This document shows, piece by piece, positions 1 through 6,611 of a stretch of 18,653 nucleotides of DNA (positions within the stretch are counted from its first letter, which is position 1; each line of letters opens with the position of its first letter). Both the position numbers and the translations under genes were made by a program. Below the pieces are notes generated by a model. That model was not told where the DNA came from. It saw nothing but the letters and a program-made list of their open reading frames with translations, and did no database searches. The stretch is from contig DJTQ01000195.1 in NCBI GenBank assembly GCA_002439285.1, positions 1-18,653 on the forward strand, written 5' to 3'. The DNA comes from Paenibacillaceae bacterium UBA6304 (GTDB lineage: Bacteria > Bacillota > Bacilli > Paenibacillales > Paenibacillaceae).

Positions 1-36
1 TACAACAAATGGTTTGACGTAGATCCTAACTTCTAA
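1..36 (+). CDS. C-terminal end of probable ABC solute-binding protein (partial)
   Basis: The first 36 bases read in frame as Tyr-Asn-Lys-Trp-Phe-Asp-Val-Asp-Pro-Asn-Phe followed by TAA. A short Lys-Trp-Phe tail of this kind is common at the end of polar amino-acid binding proteins (SBP_bac_3 family). The next gene on the same strand is a matching amino-acid permease, which supports the reading. Only 11 codons are visible, so the family call rests mainly on context. The product would be a secreted or lipid-anchored receptor that hands its ligand to the permease. Confidence 0.55.
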   Translation, partial: YNKWFDVDPNF

Positions 37-52
37 GACAGCCTTATGGTGC

Positions 53-90
53 GTGTTCCAAAAGTCCGCTTTGGGAACACCCTCTTTTTT
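53..90 (+). terminator. Hairpin plus T-run between binding-protein and permease genes (terminator or attenuator)
   Basis: GTGTTCCAAA at 53-62 pairs with TTTGGGAACAC at 70-80, with one bulged G and a short loop. Six T residues follow at 85-90. This is a good intrinsic terminator shape. Because it sits between two genes that normally share an operon, partial read-through is the likely role, giving more binding protein than permease. It also rules out a permease start at the GTG at 53, which lies inside the stem. Confidence 0.7.
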
Positions 91-130
91 GGATAGACAA
101 GAACTCGCATGCTCAGGGGGAGGTAACCCG

Positions 131-781
131 ATGAAACTCGTGCTCGATAATCTTGAATATTTGCTGACCGGTGCCTATTACACCCTGCAGATCACCTTGG
201 TGTCCATGTTCTTCGGATTGATCATCGGATTGGTGGTCGCCGTCGCCCGGTTGAAGGGGAATCTCGTAATCCGGAATATCGCCCGGGTCTACGTATCAAT
301 TATCCGTGGGACGCCGTTAATGGTGCAAATTTTCATTGTCTATTTCGGCCTTCCCGACTGGGGTATACACCTTAGCCCGATGATGTCGGCCTATCTCTCA
401 ATGAGCATCAATATCGGCGCCTACCTCTCCGAGACGTTCAGAGCGACCATCACGTCCGTCGATCATGGACAGACCGAAGCGGCCCAATCCCTAGGGATGA
501 CTCCCTGGCAAACCATGCGCTTTGTCGTACTTCCCCAGGCAGCCCGGATCGCCATTCCTCCGCTCGGGAACTCTTTTATCGGGATGCTGAAGGAAACCTC
601 ACTGGTATCCGTCGTCACGGTCGTAGAATTGTTCCGCGCGGCACAAATTTTGGTATCCAGATATTATGTAGCGATGCCCTTTTTTCTGGCGATCGGCTTG
701 ATGTACTGGATCATGAGCACGGTCTTGTCGATCATCCTGAACAAAATCGAAAAACGCTTGTCCAAAGCCTATGAGATTTAG
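131..781 (+). CDS. Polar amino-acid ABC transporter permease
   Basis: A 216-residue integral membrane subunit of a polar amino-acid (glutamine/cystine/arginine class) uptake ABC transporter. It starts at ATG 131, preceded by a strong GGGGGAGGT site at about 116-124. A longer in-frame start at 53 falls in a terminator hairpin and would add 26 unlike residues. Hydrophobic helices run through the protein, first around residues 15-40. The cytoplasmic EAA loop is clear: EAAQSLGMTPWQ followed by a conserved LPQA. This loop docks on the ATPase. The N-terminal segment with Leu-Thr-Gly-Ala-Tyr-Tyr-Thr is typical of the HisM/GlnP family. The length is normal. No ATPase gene follows; the next gene is an M24 peptidase-like protein, so the ATPase must lie upstream of the window or elsewhere. 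The exact substrate cannot be told from sequence. Confidence 0.92.
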   Translation: MKLVLDNLEYLLTGAYYTLQITLVSMFFGLIIGLVVAVARLKGNLVIRNIARVYVSIIRGTPLMVQIFIVYFGLPDWGIHLSPMMSAYLSMSINIGAYLSETFRATITSVDHGQTEAAQSLGMTPWQTMRFVVLPQAARIAIPPLGNSFIGMLKETSLVSVVTVVELFRAAQILVSRYYVAMPFFLAIGLMYWIMSTVLSIILNKIEKRLSKAYEI

Positions 782-816
782 AAAATTGGCGACCCTACCA
801 AGGAGCTGAAGCAGAA

Positions 817-2031
817 ATGAACCTGAAAGAAAATCATTTGCTGGACGTGACCTCCCGGGCCAAAGACATGCTGGAACGTAAAGGGCTCGACGCCCTCGTC
901 GCCTCCAGTGCCGAGAATGTCTACTATCTATCCGGCCAGCCCAGCGTGTTTATGTATACGTTCCGGATGAGCGAGGCGGCTTTTGCCGTCGTCTTCCGCG
1001 ACCCGGGCCGCAAATCCATATTGCTCATGAGTGAATTCGAAGCCTCGGGATTGCCGGACAGTATCCCGGGTTTCGACATTCTCACCTACCCGCAATGGAT
1101 TGATCTAGACGATCCCTTCGGTATGAGAAGGGATCTGTTCCGCGGCGAGCGTCCGGCTGCCCCCGGACCGGACGCCGCGCTTTCGGCGCTGGCCGAGGCG
1201 CTCCTCGCCAGCGGCCTTGCGGGCGGCGCAGCCGTCGCCGCCGAGCTTGGCGGCATGCGCGGCGCAACGCGCGCCCTGCTCGCCGAGCGGCTTCCTCTGC
1301 TGCGCTGGGCGGAAGCCGCCCCGCTCTTTACGCGGCTGCGTGCGCGTAAAACCGGCTTCGAAATCGCGCAGCTGCAGGAAAGCTGCGCGATTTCGGAAGA
1401 AGCGATCGGCGCGGCCGTGCAGACCGTCGCCGCCGGCGTCACCGCGGCCGAGCTCGCGGCCGCGTTCAGGATCGCAGTGACGCGCCGCTGCTTCGGCCTC
1501 AGCGAGCGCTTCACCACGATCTCCGTCGGCCCGCAATTCGCGCCGGCGTCGGTCTATGCACCGCACCGTGCGGCCCCCGGCGACATCATCAAGTTTGATG
1601 TCGGAGCCGACGTGCAAGGCTATGGAGCGGATATCGCCCGTACGTTCTCGCTAGGCGAGCCGGGCGATGCCGCCAAGCGCGCCTATGCGGCGCTGCGGCC
1701 GGGCCACGACGTCATGCTGGCGCTGGCCGGCCCCGGCGTGCCGATGGCCGCAGTGTTTGCCGAGGGCATGGAGGTCATCCGGCGCTCCGGCTTGCCGGAT
1801 TACAACCGGGGCCACCTCGGCCACAGCATCGGCCTGGCTCTCGCCACCGAGGAGGCGCCGTTCTTCAGCGCCGCCGAAACCACGGTGCTCGAGCCCGGCA
1901 TGGTCGTCTGCATCGAAACGCCTTACTATGGCTACGGCGTCGGAGCGGTCATGATAGAAGACATGCTGCTGATTACCGAGAATGGAAATGAGCGGCTGAA
2001 CAAGCTCACCAGGGATCTCGTTATTTTATAG
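817..2031 (+). CDS. M24 family metallopeptidase (Xaa-Pro aminopeptidase / creatinase-like)
   Basis: A 404-residue cytosolic protein with the two-domain pita-bread layout. A creatinase-type N-domain spans about residues 10-165 and a peptidase M24 domain about 175-400. The five metal ligands are all recognisable: D261 (in KFDVG), D272 (in GYGADIAR), H336 (in GHLGHSIGL), E367 (in CIETP) and E381 (in MIED). H333 also matches a conserved active-site His. The second catalytic His, expected seven residues after H336 in the usual HE/HD-x-P segment, is Ala343; the local sequence is ATEEAP. It may therefore be a variant hydrolase rather than a true Xaa-Pro peptidase. The start is ATG 817 with AAGGAG at 800-805. 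It lies 35 bases after the permease stop and is probably co-transcribed, which suggests it processes an imported peptide or amino-acid derivative. The interior is much richer in GC and Ala than either end. Confidence 0.88.
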   Translation: MNLKENHLLDVTSRAKDMLERKGLDALVASSAENVYYLSGQPSVFMYTFRMSEAAFAVVFRDPGRKSILLMSEFEASGLPDSIPGFDILTYPQWIDLDDPFGMRRDLFRGERPAAPGPDAALSALAEALLASGLAGGAAVAAELGGMRGATRALLAERLPLLRWAEAAPLFTRLRARKTGFEIAQLQESCAISEEAIGAAVQTVAAGVTAAELAAAFRIAVTRRCFGLSERFTTISVGPQFAPASVYAPHRAAPGDIIKFDVGADVQGYGADIARTFSLGEPGDAAKRAYAALRPGHDVMLALAGPGVPMAAVFAEGMEVIRRSGLPDYNRGHLGHSIGLALATEEAPFFSAAETTVLEPGMVVCIETPYYGYGVGAVMIEDMLLITENGNERLNKLTRDLVIL

Positions 2032-2058
2032 CCGCCCGGAAGATCAAATACAAATTCA

Positions 2059-2102
2059 AAATGACGGTGATTTGGGATGTCGTACTCCCCGCACCGTCAT
2101 TT
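2059..2102. terminator. Bidirectional terminator between convergent genes
   Basis: AAATGACGGTG at 2059-2069 pairs perfectly with CACCGTCATTT at 2092-2102. An inner GGG/CCC pairing extends the stem. Flanking A and T residues suit termination in both directions. It would end the permease/M24 transcript and the oppositely oriented dehydrogenase transcript. Confidence 0.75.
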
Positions 2103-2155
2103 CTTATTTGGTCTACTATCACCCCAGCCCCCGCTTTATACCGTCGTGAGGAGGA

Positions 2156-2998
2156 TTACCTCTTCAAACCGACTTGCTCTTCGCTCCATTCCCACAGCCT
2201 GCGGGCAGCAACCTGATCCTCTCCCCTAGCGGTAAGCGGCCTGGCTTGTTTCTTATAAAAAAATTGACCTGATACCCCTTTTACTTCCGGCGAACACGAC
2301 AAATAGATCGCCGTTTCCGCCCCCTGCTCCGCCGTTAGAAAAAACGGGCGCATTAACCCTACCAGCGATTTGCCGAATCCCGTATTCCGGTCAACTCCGA
2401 TATTAGTAGCGACCGCCCCGGGATGGAGACAGTTTGCCGTCACCCGGCTTCCTTCCAGCCTGTGGGCCAACTCTTTCGTAAACAGCACGTTGGCCAACTT
2501 CGATTGCGCGTATCCTTTCGCGACATTATAGCCTCGCGCCAGTGAAGGATCCCTATGAAATTTGCCGATTTTATAGGCACCGGAGGACACATTGACGATT
2601 CGTCCTTCCTCGGCGCGTTTCAACGGCTCCAGCAGCAGATTAGTGAGAAGAAAATGTCCCAGGTGATTAACGCCTAACATGGACTCGAAACCATCGGCCG
2701 TCATTTCCCGTTTCAAAGATACGACTCCCGCATTATTCAAAAGCACATCTACCACGCTGTATCGTTCCGTCACTTCTCCGGCAAACCTCCGGATGCTTTT
2801 CAGGGATCCCAAATCACACAGCATCAATTCCAATTGGTCCGATCCGCTTTCCCGAACAGCCGTCTCCCAGGCCTTCCGGCCCCGCTCCTCATTCCGGCAG
2901 GCCATCACGACGTGCGCTCCCCGCCGGGCCAACTCTACAGCAGAAGCCAGCCCCATCCCCGAATTGGCTCCTGTGATAATCACCGTCTTTCCATGCAT
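2156..2998 (-). CDS. SDR family NAD(P)-dependent oxidoreductase (retinol dehydrogenase-like)
   Basis: A 280-residue short-chain dehydrogenase/reductase of the classical type, closest in feel to the RDH/WW-domain oxidoreductase group. The Rossmann cofactor motif TGANSGMG is at residues 9-16. The structural NNAG is at 88-91 and the catalytic Asn at about 111. The Ser of the active site is at 138-139, and the YxxxK pair is Tyr163 and Lys167 (YAQSK). A Pro-Gly after the catalytic core (LHPGAV) is also conserved. The basic residues after the second strand (ACRNEERGRKA) favour NADP(H), but this is not decisive. The start is supported by a GGGGGAGGG site just upstream. It is monocistronic, divergent from the isoprenoid-fold gene and convergent with the M24 gene. 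The substrate is unknown, and nothing ties it to the neighbouring peptide system except position. Confidence 0.9.
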   Translation of the reverse strand: MHGKTVIITGANSGMGLASAVELARRGAHVVMACRNEERGRKAWETAVRESGSDQLELMLCDLGSLKSIRRFAGEVTERYSVVDVLLNNAGVVSLKREMTADGFESMLGVNHLGHFLLTNLLLEPLKRAEEGRIVNVSSGAYKIGKFHRDPSLARGYNVAKGYAQSKLANVLFTKELAHRLEGSRVTANCLHPGAVATNIGVDRNTGFGKSLVGLMRPFFLTAEQGAETAIYLSCSPEVKGVSGQFFYKKQARPLTARGEDQVAARRLWEWSEEQVGLKR

Positions 2999-3092
2999 CC
3001 TGTTCCCTCCCCCGAATTAATCCACCGCCGATCGGCTCTCCTATACATTTCTATGAGTTCATTACAATCCCTCTATAGACCCGGGCTTTAGG

Positions 3093-3121
3093 TTTCAACC
3101 GATTTCATGTTATTCTATAAT
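3093..3121 (+). promoter_or_regulatory. Probable SigA promoter of the isoprenoid-fold enzyme gene
   Basis: A perfect TATAAT -10 box lies at 3116-3121. A weak -35 (TTTCAA, 3093-3098) sits 17 bases upstream. The promoter is about 55 bases before the proposed TTG start and lies in the divergent gap shared with the dehydrogenase. The good -10 paired with a poor -35 suggests that an activator may help. Confidence 0.55.
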
Positions 3122-3175
3122 GGAATCTATTGAGAAGAGTTGCAGTCGATAGGTAGGATGAAAGGAGGCATGTCT

Positions 3176-4108
3176 TTGAATTGGCTGAACCCCTACGAAC
3201 AAGAACTTAGTCTCGCCTTTACGGAAGCGGAGTCCATTCTGGCGGATTTTCCAGACCCTTTTCGAAAACACGCATTGAATTACCTAGACAAATTCCATGC
3301 CCTTAAAGAAGACCGCTCCAAAAACTACATATGCTACCTGCTCCCTTTCTGGCTTCAGGCGAAAGCCGGCATTCTTCCGGAAGTCAGCCGCCGCTTTGCG
3401 GTCGCTAATATTTTCGGGATGATGTACTATCATCTGGTCGATGCCTGCATGGATGAACCGGAGAAGGTCATGCCCCATCAACTTCCACTGGCTGAGTTAA
3501 TTCATCTGGAATTCATAAAATTGTACAGCGGCTGTTTTTCGGGGAATCCTCTTTTCTGGACTTACTATAAAAAATACGCATCTCAATGGGCCCGGGCCGT
3601 CTCTAGTGAAACGACCTCGGATTTCTACTATGAGGATCCAATAAGCATGGGCCACAAGGCAGCCCAGGTAAAACTGGCCATTGCCGGAATCATGTCTCTT
3701 GCGGATTTGGAAGCGGAGATTCCTCGACTGGAACAAGCGGTAGATCATGTTCTCGTTACCCTGCAATTGTTGGACGACTGGAAGGATTGGGAGAAGGACC
3801 TCTCCGAAGGAAGCTACAATGCTTTGGTTTCGATCGTTCAAACCGAATTGCAGATTCCGAATAATCGTAGGCCGGAACCCGAAGAGATCAAGCACGCAAT
3901 TACCATGCAAGGCACGCTCTCCCGCTTGGCGGAACATGCCCACCGCAATCATGAGAAGTTGTCCGATATACGCGACCTCGCACCGGGTCTCTATGAATTT
4001 CATGATTTCCTAAGGAGTAATCTGGAAGAGGGGGCACGCGAGATCGAAGCCAAGGTGGCCCTACTGCAAGGGGGAGGACTGGGATATTGGTTATCCAAAA
4101 ATATGTAA
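3176..4108 (+). CDS. ComQ-like class I isoprenoid-synthase-fold enzyme, putative peptide prenyltransferase
   Basis: A mostly helical, soluble protein of 310 residues if started at TTG 3176. AAAGGAGG at 3161-3168 sits seven bases before that TTG. The upstream ATG at 3170 is too close to this site, and ATG 3158 overlaps it and would rely on a poor site. Numbering from the TTG, a first Asp-rich segment DACMDE is at 89-94. A perfect DDxxD (DDWKD) is at 200-204, followed by WEKD and a Ser-Tyr-Asn. These are the Mg-diphosphate binding motifs of trans-prenyltransferases and class I terpene synthases. The size fits ComQ, the Bacillus enzyme that prenylates a Trp of the ComX pheromone. The next gene encodes a small peptide with a ComX-like C-terminus, which favours peptide prenylation over terpene cyclisation. 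Overall likeness to any characterised enzyme is low, so a terpene synthase remains possible. Confidence 0.68.
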   Translation: MNWLNPYEQELSLAFTEAESILADFPDPFRKHALNYLDKFHALKEDRSKNYICYLLPFWLQAKAGILPEVSRRFAVANIFGMMYYHLVDACMDEPEKVMPHQLPLAELIHLEFIKLYSGCFSGNPLFWTYYKKYASQWARAVSSETTSDFYYEDPISMGHKAAQVKLAIAGIMSLADLEAEIPRLEQAVDHVLVTLQLLDDWKDWEKDLSEGSYNALVSIVQTELQIPNNRRPEPEEIKHAITMQGTLSRLAEHAHRNHEKLSDIRDLAPGLYEFHDFLRSNLEEGAREIEAKVALLQGGGLGYWLSKNM

Positions 4109-4113
4109 ATCAC

Positions 4114-4142
4114 CTAGTATTCCTAGGTTTCTAGATTTCTAG
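4114..4142 (+). repeat. Four phased CTAG sites upstream of the peptide-gene promoter
   Basis: CTAG occurs at 4114, 4123, 4131 and 4139, at steps of 9, 8 and 8 bases. The last two lie in a direct repeat, TTTCTAG-A-TTTCTAG. CTAG is generally scarce in bacterial DNA. The block lies just upstream of an extended -10 element that lacks a good -35. A multi-site operator for an activator is a reasonable guess. No known regulator's box is recognised. Confidence 0.45.
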
Positions 4143-4151
4143 CAAGATTCA

Positions 4152-4160
4152 TGATATACT
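4152..4160 (+). promoter_or_regulatory. Extended -10 promoter of the NHLP peptide gene
   Basis: TGATATACT is a TGn-extended -10 box (TATACT at 4155-4160), 42 bases before the peptide ATG. The expected -35 position (about 4132-4137) reads TAGATT, a poor match that falls within the CTAG array. The peptide gene can therefore be transcribed apart from the enzyme gene, possibly at a higher or regulated level. Confidence 0.55.
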
Positions 4161-4202
4161 ATACAGGAAAATATAACCATTTTATTGAGAAAGGGTGATT
4201 TT

Positions 4203-4448
4203 ATGACATCAGGAGCTCTCCTTCAATCACAAGTTATTGAAAAAGCATGGCAAGATCCTAGTTTTAAAGCGAAACTTCTTTCCGATCCAAAGGCAGCAAT
4301 CCAGGAGGCACTCGGTGTAATTCTCCCGGATCACATCAAAGTAAAGACAGTAGAAGAGAATTCTGATGAATTCTATCTCGTACTGCCTCCAAGTCCTGCT
4401 AATGTTATTAAGTCAGAAGTGAAACCGAATGCGGTTTGGGGCGATTAA
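4203..4448 (+). CDS. NHLP leader-family precursor peptide with ComX-like WGD C-terminus (putative pheromone precursor)
   Basis: An 81-residue peptide starting at ATG 4203 with AAGGGTGAT at 4191-4199. A TTG at 4185 is in frame but has no site before it. Residues 9-63 match the nitrile-hydratase-alpha-like leader family in pattern: KAWQDPSFKAKLLSDPKAA, then LGVILPD, then a hydrophilic VKTVEENSDEFYLVLPP end. Such leaders normally guide RiPP enzymes. The remaining 18 residues are SPANVIKSEVKPNAVWGD. They contain no Cys or Thr and only two Ser, and there is no Gly-Gly cleavage site. This argues against thiazole/oxazole or lanthionine products. The only Trp of the core is W79, third from the end, in WGD. 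B. subtilis 168 ComX also ends in WGD with its prenylated Trp third from the end. The adjacent upstream gene encodes a ComQ-like enzyme, 94 bases away. I infer that W79 is the prenylation site. Confidence 0.8.
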   Translation: MTSGALLQSQVIEKAWQDPSFKAKLLSDPKAAIQEALGVILPDHIKVKTVEENSDEFYLVLPPSPANVIKSEVKPNAVWGD

Positions 4449-4503
4449 ACTTCACTGATTAATCATACACGAGGAGTAGTGACGTAGAGCGACATTTTGG
4501 TTC

Positions 4504-6399
4504 TTACACATTTTTCGCTGTGGGGAACCGGACTATCGCCTCTGTCCCTACTCCTTTTTCACTAATAAAGTGAATTTTACCGTTCATGACTTCGATGATC
4601 CGGAACGTTACCATAAGCCCCAATCCCGTCCCCTTGGTCTTGTTGGAGAAGTACGGCTCTCCTAAACGTGCAAGCACCTCTTCGTCCATTCCTTCACCGG
4701 TGTCTTTAATATGAATGGATACTTTCCCGTTCTCTTCATAGGCCCACACATGAATATCCCCTTCTCCGTGCAGGGATTCGATGCTGTTCTTGAGGATATT
4801 AATAAAGGCCTGCTTGAATTTTGAAGAATTCCCCTTTATATGCAGATCCTGAGGAATATGTACGGAGATTTTTCCTCCCTGAAGATTCGCCATCGGGATC
4901 AGAATGCCTTCAATATGAATGAATTCATTCAGGATGTTCAGTACGGTAACTTTGCCGACCTCCGGCTTGGCGAAGGTCAAAAAGTCCGTAATAATGGCGG
5001 AAGCCCGGTCCAGTTCTTCTAGTGCCATGCTCAAGTAAACCTTATCCGTGGAACTTTGCTTGGCCACAAGCAGCTGTATGAATCCCCTTGTCACCTGAAG
5101 CGGATTACGCACTTCATGGGCTACGGAAGCGGCCAATTCACTAATAATCTCCATCTTTTCAGAACGCTGAAGTTCATTGTTGAACATCTCCAATTGCTTG
5201 GAGTATTCGACTACCTGCTCATGATTTCGGGCAAATCTTTTGCCGAGAATAATGATTAGCGCAATCAGAAAACATACTACGCCCCATTTCCATAGAAAAA
5301 GATCATAGTACTCCGATTTAGAATAAAACCAGATTAATTCGCCGAGCCCCAATCCCGCAAATACGGCAAACCCGATCGAAAAAATGATAGCCTCTTGATT
5401 CCCCCGAATCGTATAAATCGTCGAAATCGTAATCAGTAGGATTAACTGAATGATCATAAAGAGACCGATTAAAGTGCCTGAAGCGATTCTGTAATAATCA
5501 TAGAATTGATTATTGCTTAATAAGTTTATCACCATCAATAGAATGCAAAACAGAGAATATCCAATTTGAAATTTCTTGTACTTGGTAATGATCGATCTAT
5601 ATCCCTTACCAAAAATGCTTTCAAAAAAGCTCGTGAAGGAGGGAAGCAGGATCAGCAGCGATAAATCAAACAGAATAACGTACCACTCTCCAAATTTGCC
5701 GAATAGCGAATACAGGAATGAAGAGTAGGTTATGACGATGGTCCCGCTGGACAGAATAACCAAACATAAGGAAAACCAACTGGACAAATTTTCATTTTTA
5801 AGAAACAGGGAACAGATCAGCATAACGATCGCTATAAAAACTAGAGCGCTGCCAATAATAAAATCCGTCATATTATTCTTAATAAAAGAATTTTGCAATT
5901 CAGAATAATCCCCGACCAGTACTTTACTCTGCAATCCGATGCGCGAATCTGTTTTGATACCGATGTAAATGGATTCTCCTTCATTTGAATGATCCATCGG
6001 CAGCAATATGGTATTAATCCCGTAATTATAGGTTCGGTTAGACTCATAAATCATCCCGACACTGGATCGAATCACTACTTGACGTCCGTAAATCTTTTCA
6101 AACAGAAGTGCCGGAGAACTCGTTTGAAAAGCAGGAAGGTCTAACTTCACCCATTGCCCGTCCGCTCCCTCCGGTCGTTCAGGAATCGGGCCGATCGCTT
6201 TGACACTCTCCCAGTTTTGCATAGCTTCCAACTGATCTATGTTTATTTCAGGATCAAATTGATCCGTCCAAATAATCTGCCATTCTGCTATCGATTGCCC
6301 ATCTGCCTTAACCTGATCCGGAGCTTCCATTAGAACTGCGCATGTAAACACAATACTAAGTACAATCAAGATGGCAACCGTTTTAAAAAAACCTTTCAT
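4504..6399 (-). CDS. Membrane sensor histidine kinase with 7TM region (orphan, ComP/KinB-like role possible)
   Basis: 631 residues. A signal-anchor helix (5-24) is followed by an extracytoplasmic domain of about 150 residues (25-177). Seven membrane helices follow, at roughly 178-200, 206-230, 238-260, 277-294, 307-330, 336-358 and 368-386. This is a 7TMR-DISM-like layout. A short coiled linker leads to a HisKA domain with H-box HEVRNP and phospho-acceptor His428. The HATPase domain has an N-box around N538, DTGEGM (566-571), PYFSNK (582-587) and GTGLGL (590-595), so all ATP-binding motifs are intact. The H-box followed by GFIQLL resembles Bacillota sporulation kinases, not the HisKA_3 type of ComP. 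AGGGGTG precedes the ATG at 6399. No response regulator is adjacent, as with phosphorelay kinases. It is convergent with the peptide gene, with 55 bases between them and no clear terminator. A role in sensing the peptide is only a positional inference. Confidence 0.9.
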   Translation of the reverse strand: MKGFFKTVAILIVLSIVFTCAVLMEAPDQVKADGQSIAEWQIIWTDQFDPEINIDQLEAMQNWESVKAIGPIPERPEGADGQWVKLDLPAFQTSSPALLFEKIYGRQVVIRSSVGMIYESNRTYNYGINTILLPMDHSNEGESIYIGIKTDSRIGLQSKVLVGDYSELQNSFIKNNMTDFIIGSALVFIAIVMLICSLFLKNENLSSWFSLCLVILSSGTIVITYSSFLYSLFGKFGEWYVILFDLSLLILLPSFTSFFESIFGKGYRSIITKYKKFQIGYSLFCILLMVINLLSNNQFYDYYRIASGTLIGLFMIIQLILLITISTIYTIRGNQEAIIFSIGFAVFAGLGLGELIWFYSKSEYYDLFLWKWGVVCFLIALIIILGKRFARNHEQVVEYSKQLEMFNNELQRSEKMEIISELAASVAHEVRNPLQVTRGFIQLLVAKQSSTDKVYLSMALEELDRASAIITDFLTFAKPEVGKVTVLNILNEFIHIEGILIPMANLQGGKISVHIPQDLHIKGNSSKFKQAFINILKNSIESLHGEGDIHVWAYEENGKVSIHIKDTGEGMDEEVLARLGEPYFSNKTKGTGLGLMVTFRIIEVMNGKIHFISEKGVGTEAIVRFPTAKNV

Positions 6400-6611
6400 T
6401 CTAGCACCCCTGCCAATGAATTATGAGCTAATCTATCTATTTCGATACAATAAATCAATAAACCTTCAATAATATGGAAAATTAAGAACTATTTCATATC
6501 CAGATAGATACCAGAAATATTTTACCGTTATTAACAAGTTTAATCTATGAATAGTTTTATCAATTTTAAAAATTACTTGTATTTTGCCGAGCGGGTGAGA
6601 AACTTTTATAG
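6400..6611. other. AT-rich intergenic region upstream of the kinase
   Basis: An AT-rich gap between the kinase start and the terminator of the sugar-enzyme transcript. It must hold the kinase promoter, reading leftward, but I find no convincing -35/-10 pair. A 64-codon reading frame on the minus strand covers much of it. That frame also runs through the terminator hairpin and has no plausible ribosome site, so I do not call it a gene. Confidence 0.5.

Noticed and set aside
53..130. N-terminal extension of the permease from GTG 53
   Set aside because: It lies in a hairpin/T-run. The strong GGGGGAGGT site and the family-typical N-terminus fit ATG 131.
1086..1617. Long minus-strand reading frames inside the M24 gene
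   Set aside because: They are by-products of the GC-rich interior. They have no ribosome sites, their composition is Ala/Arg/Ser-biased, and they lie fully opposite a conserved metallopeptidase.
817..2031. Idea that the transporter/M24 pair is an ectoine uptake and hydrolysis locus
   Set aside because: Only the gene order recalls it. The M24 sequence shows no specific ectoine-hydrolase feature that I can recognise, and other ectoine genes are absent.
4185..4202. TTG start adding six residues to the NHLP peptide
   Set aside because: There is no ribosome site upstream, whereas AAGGGTGAT directly precedes ATG 4203.
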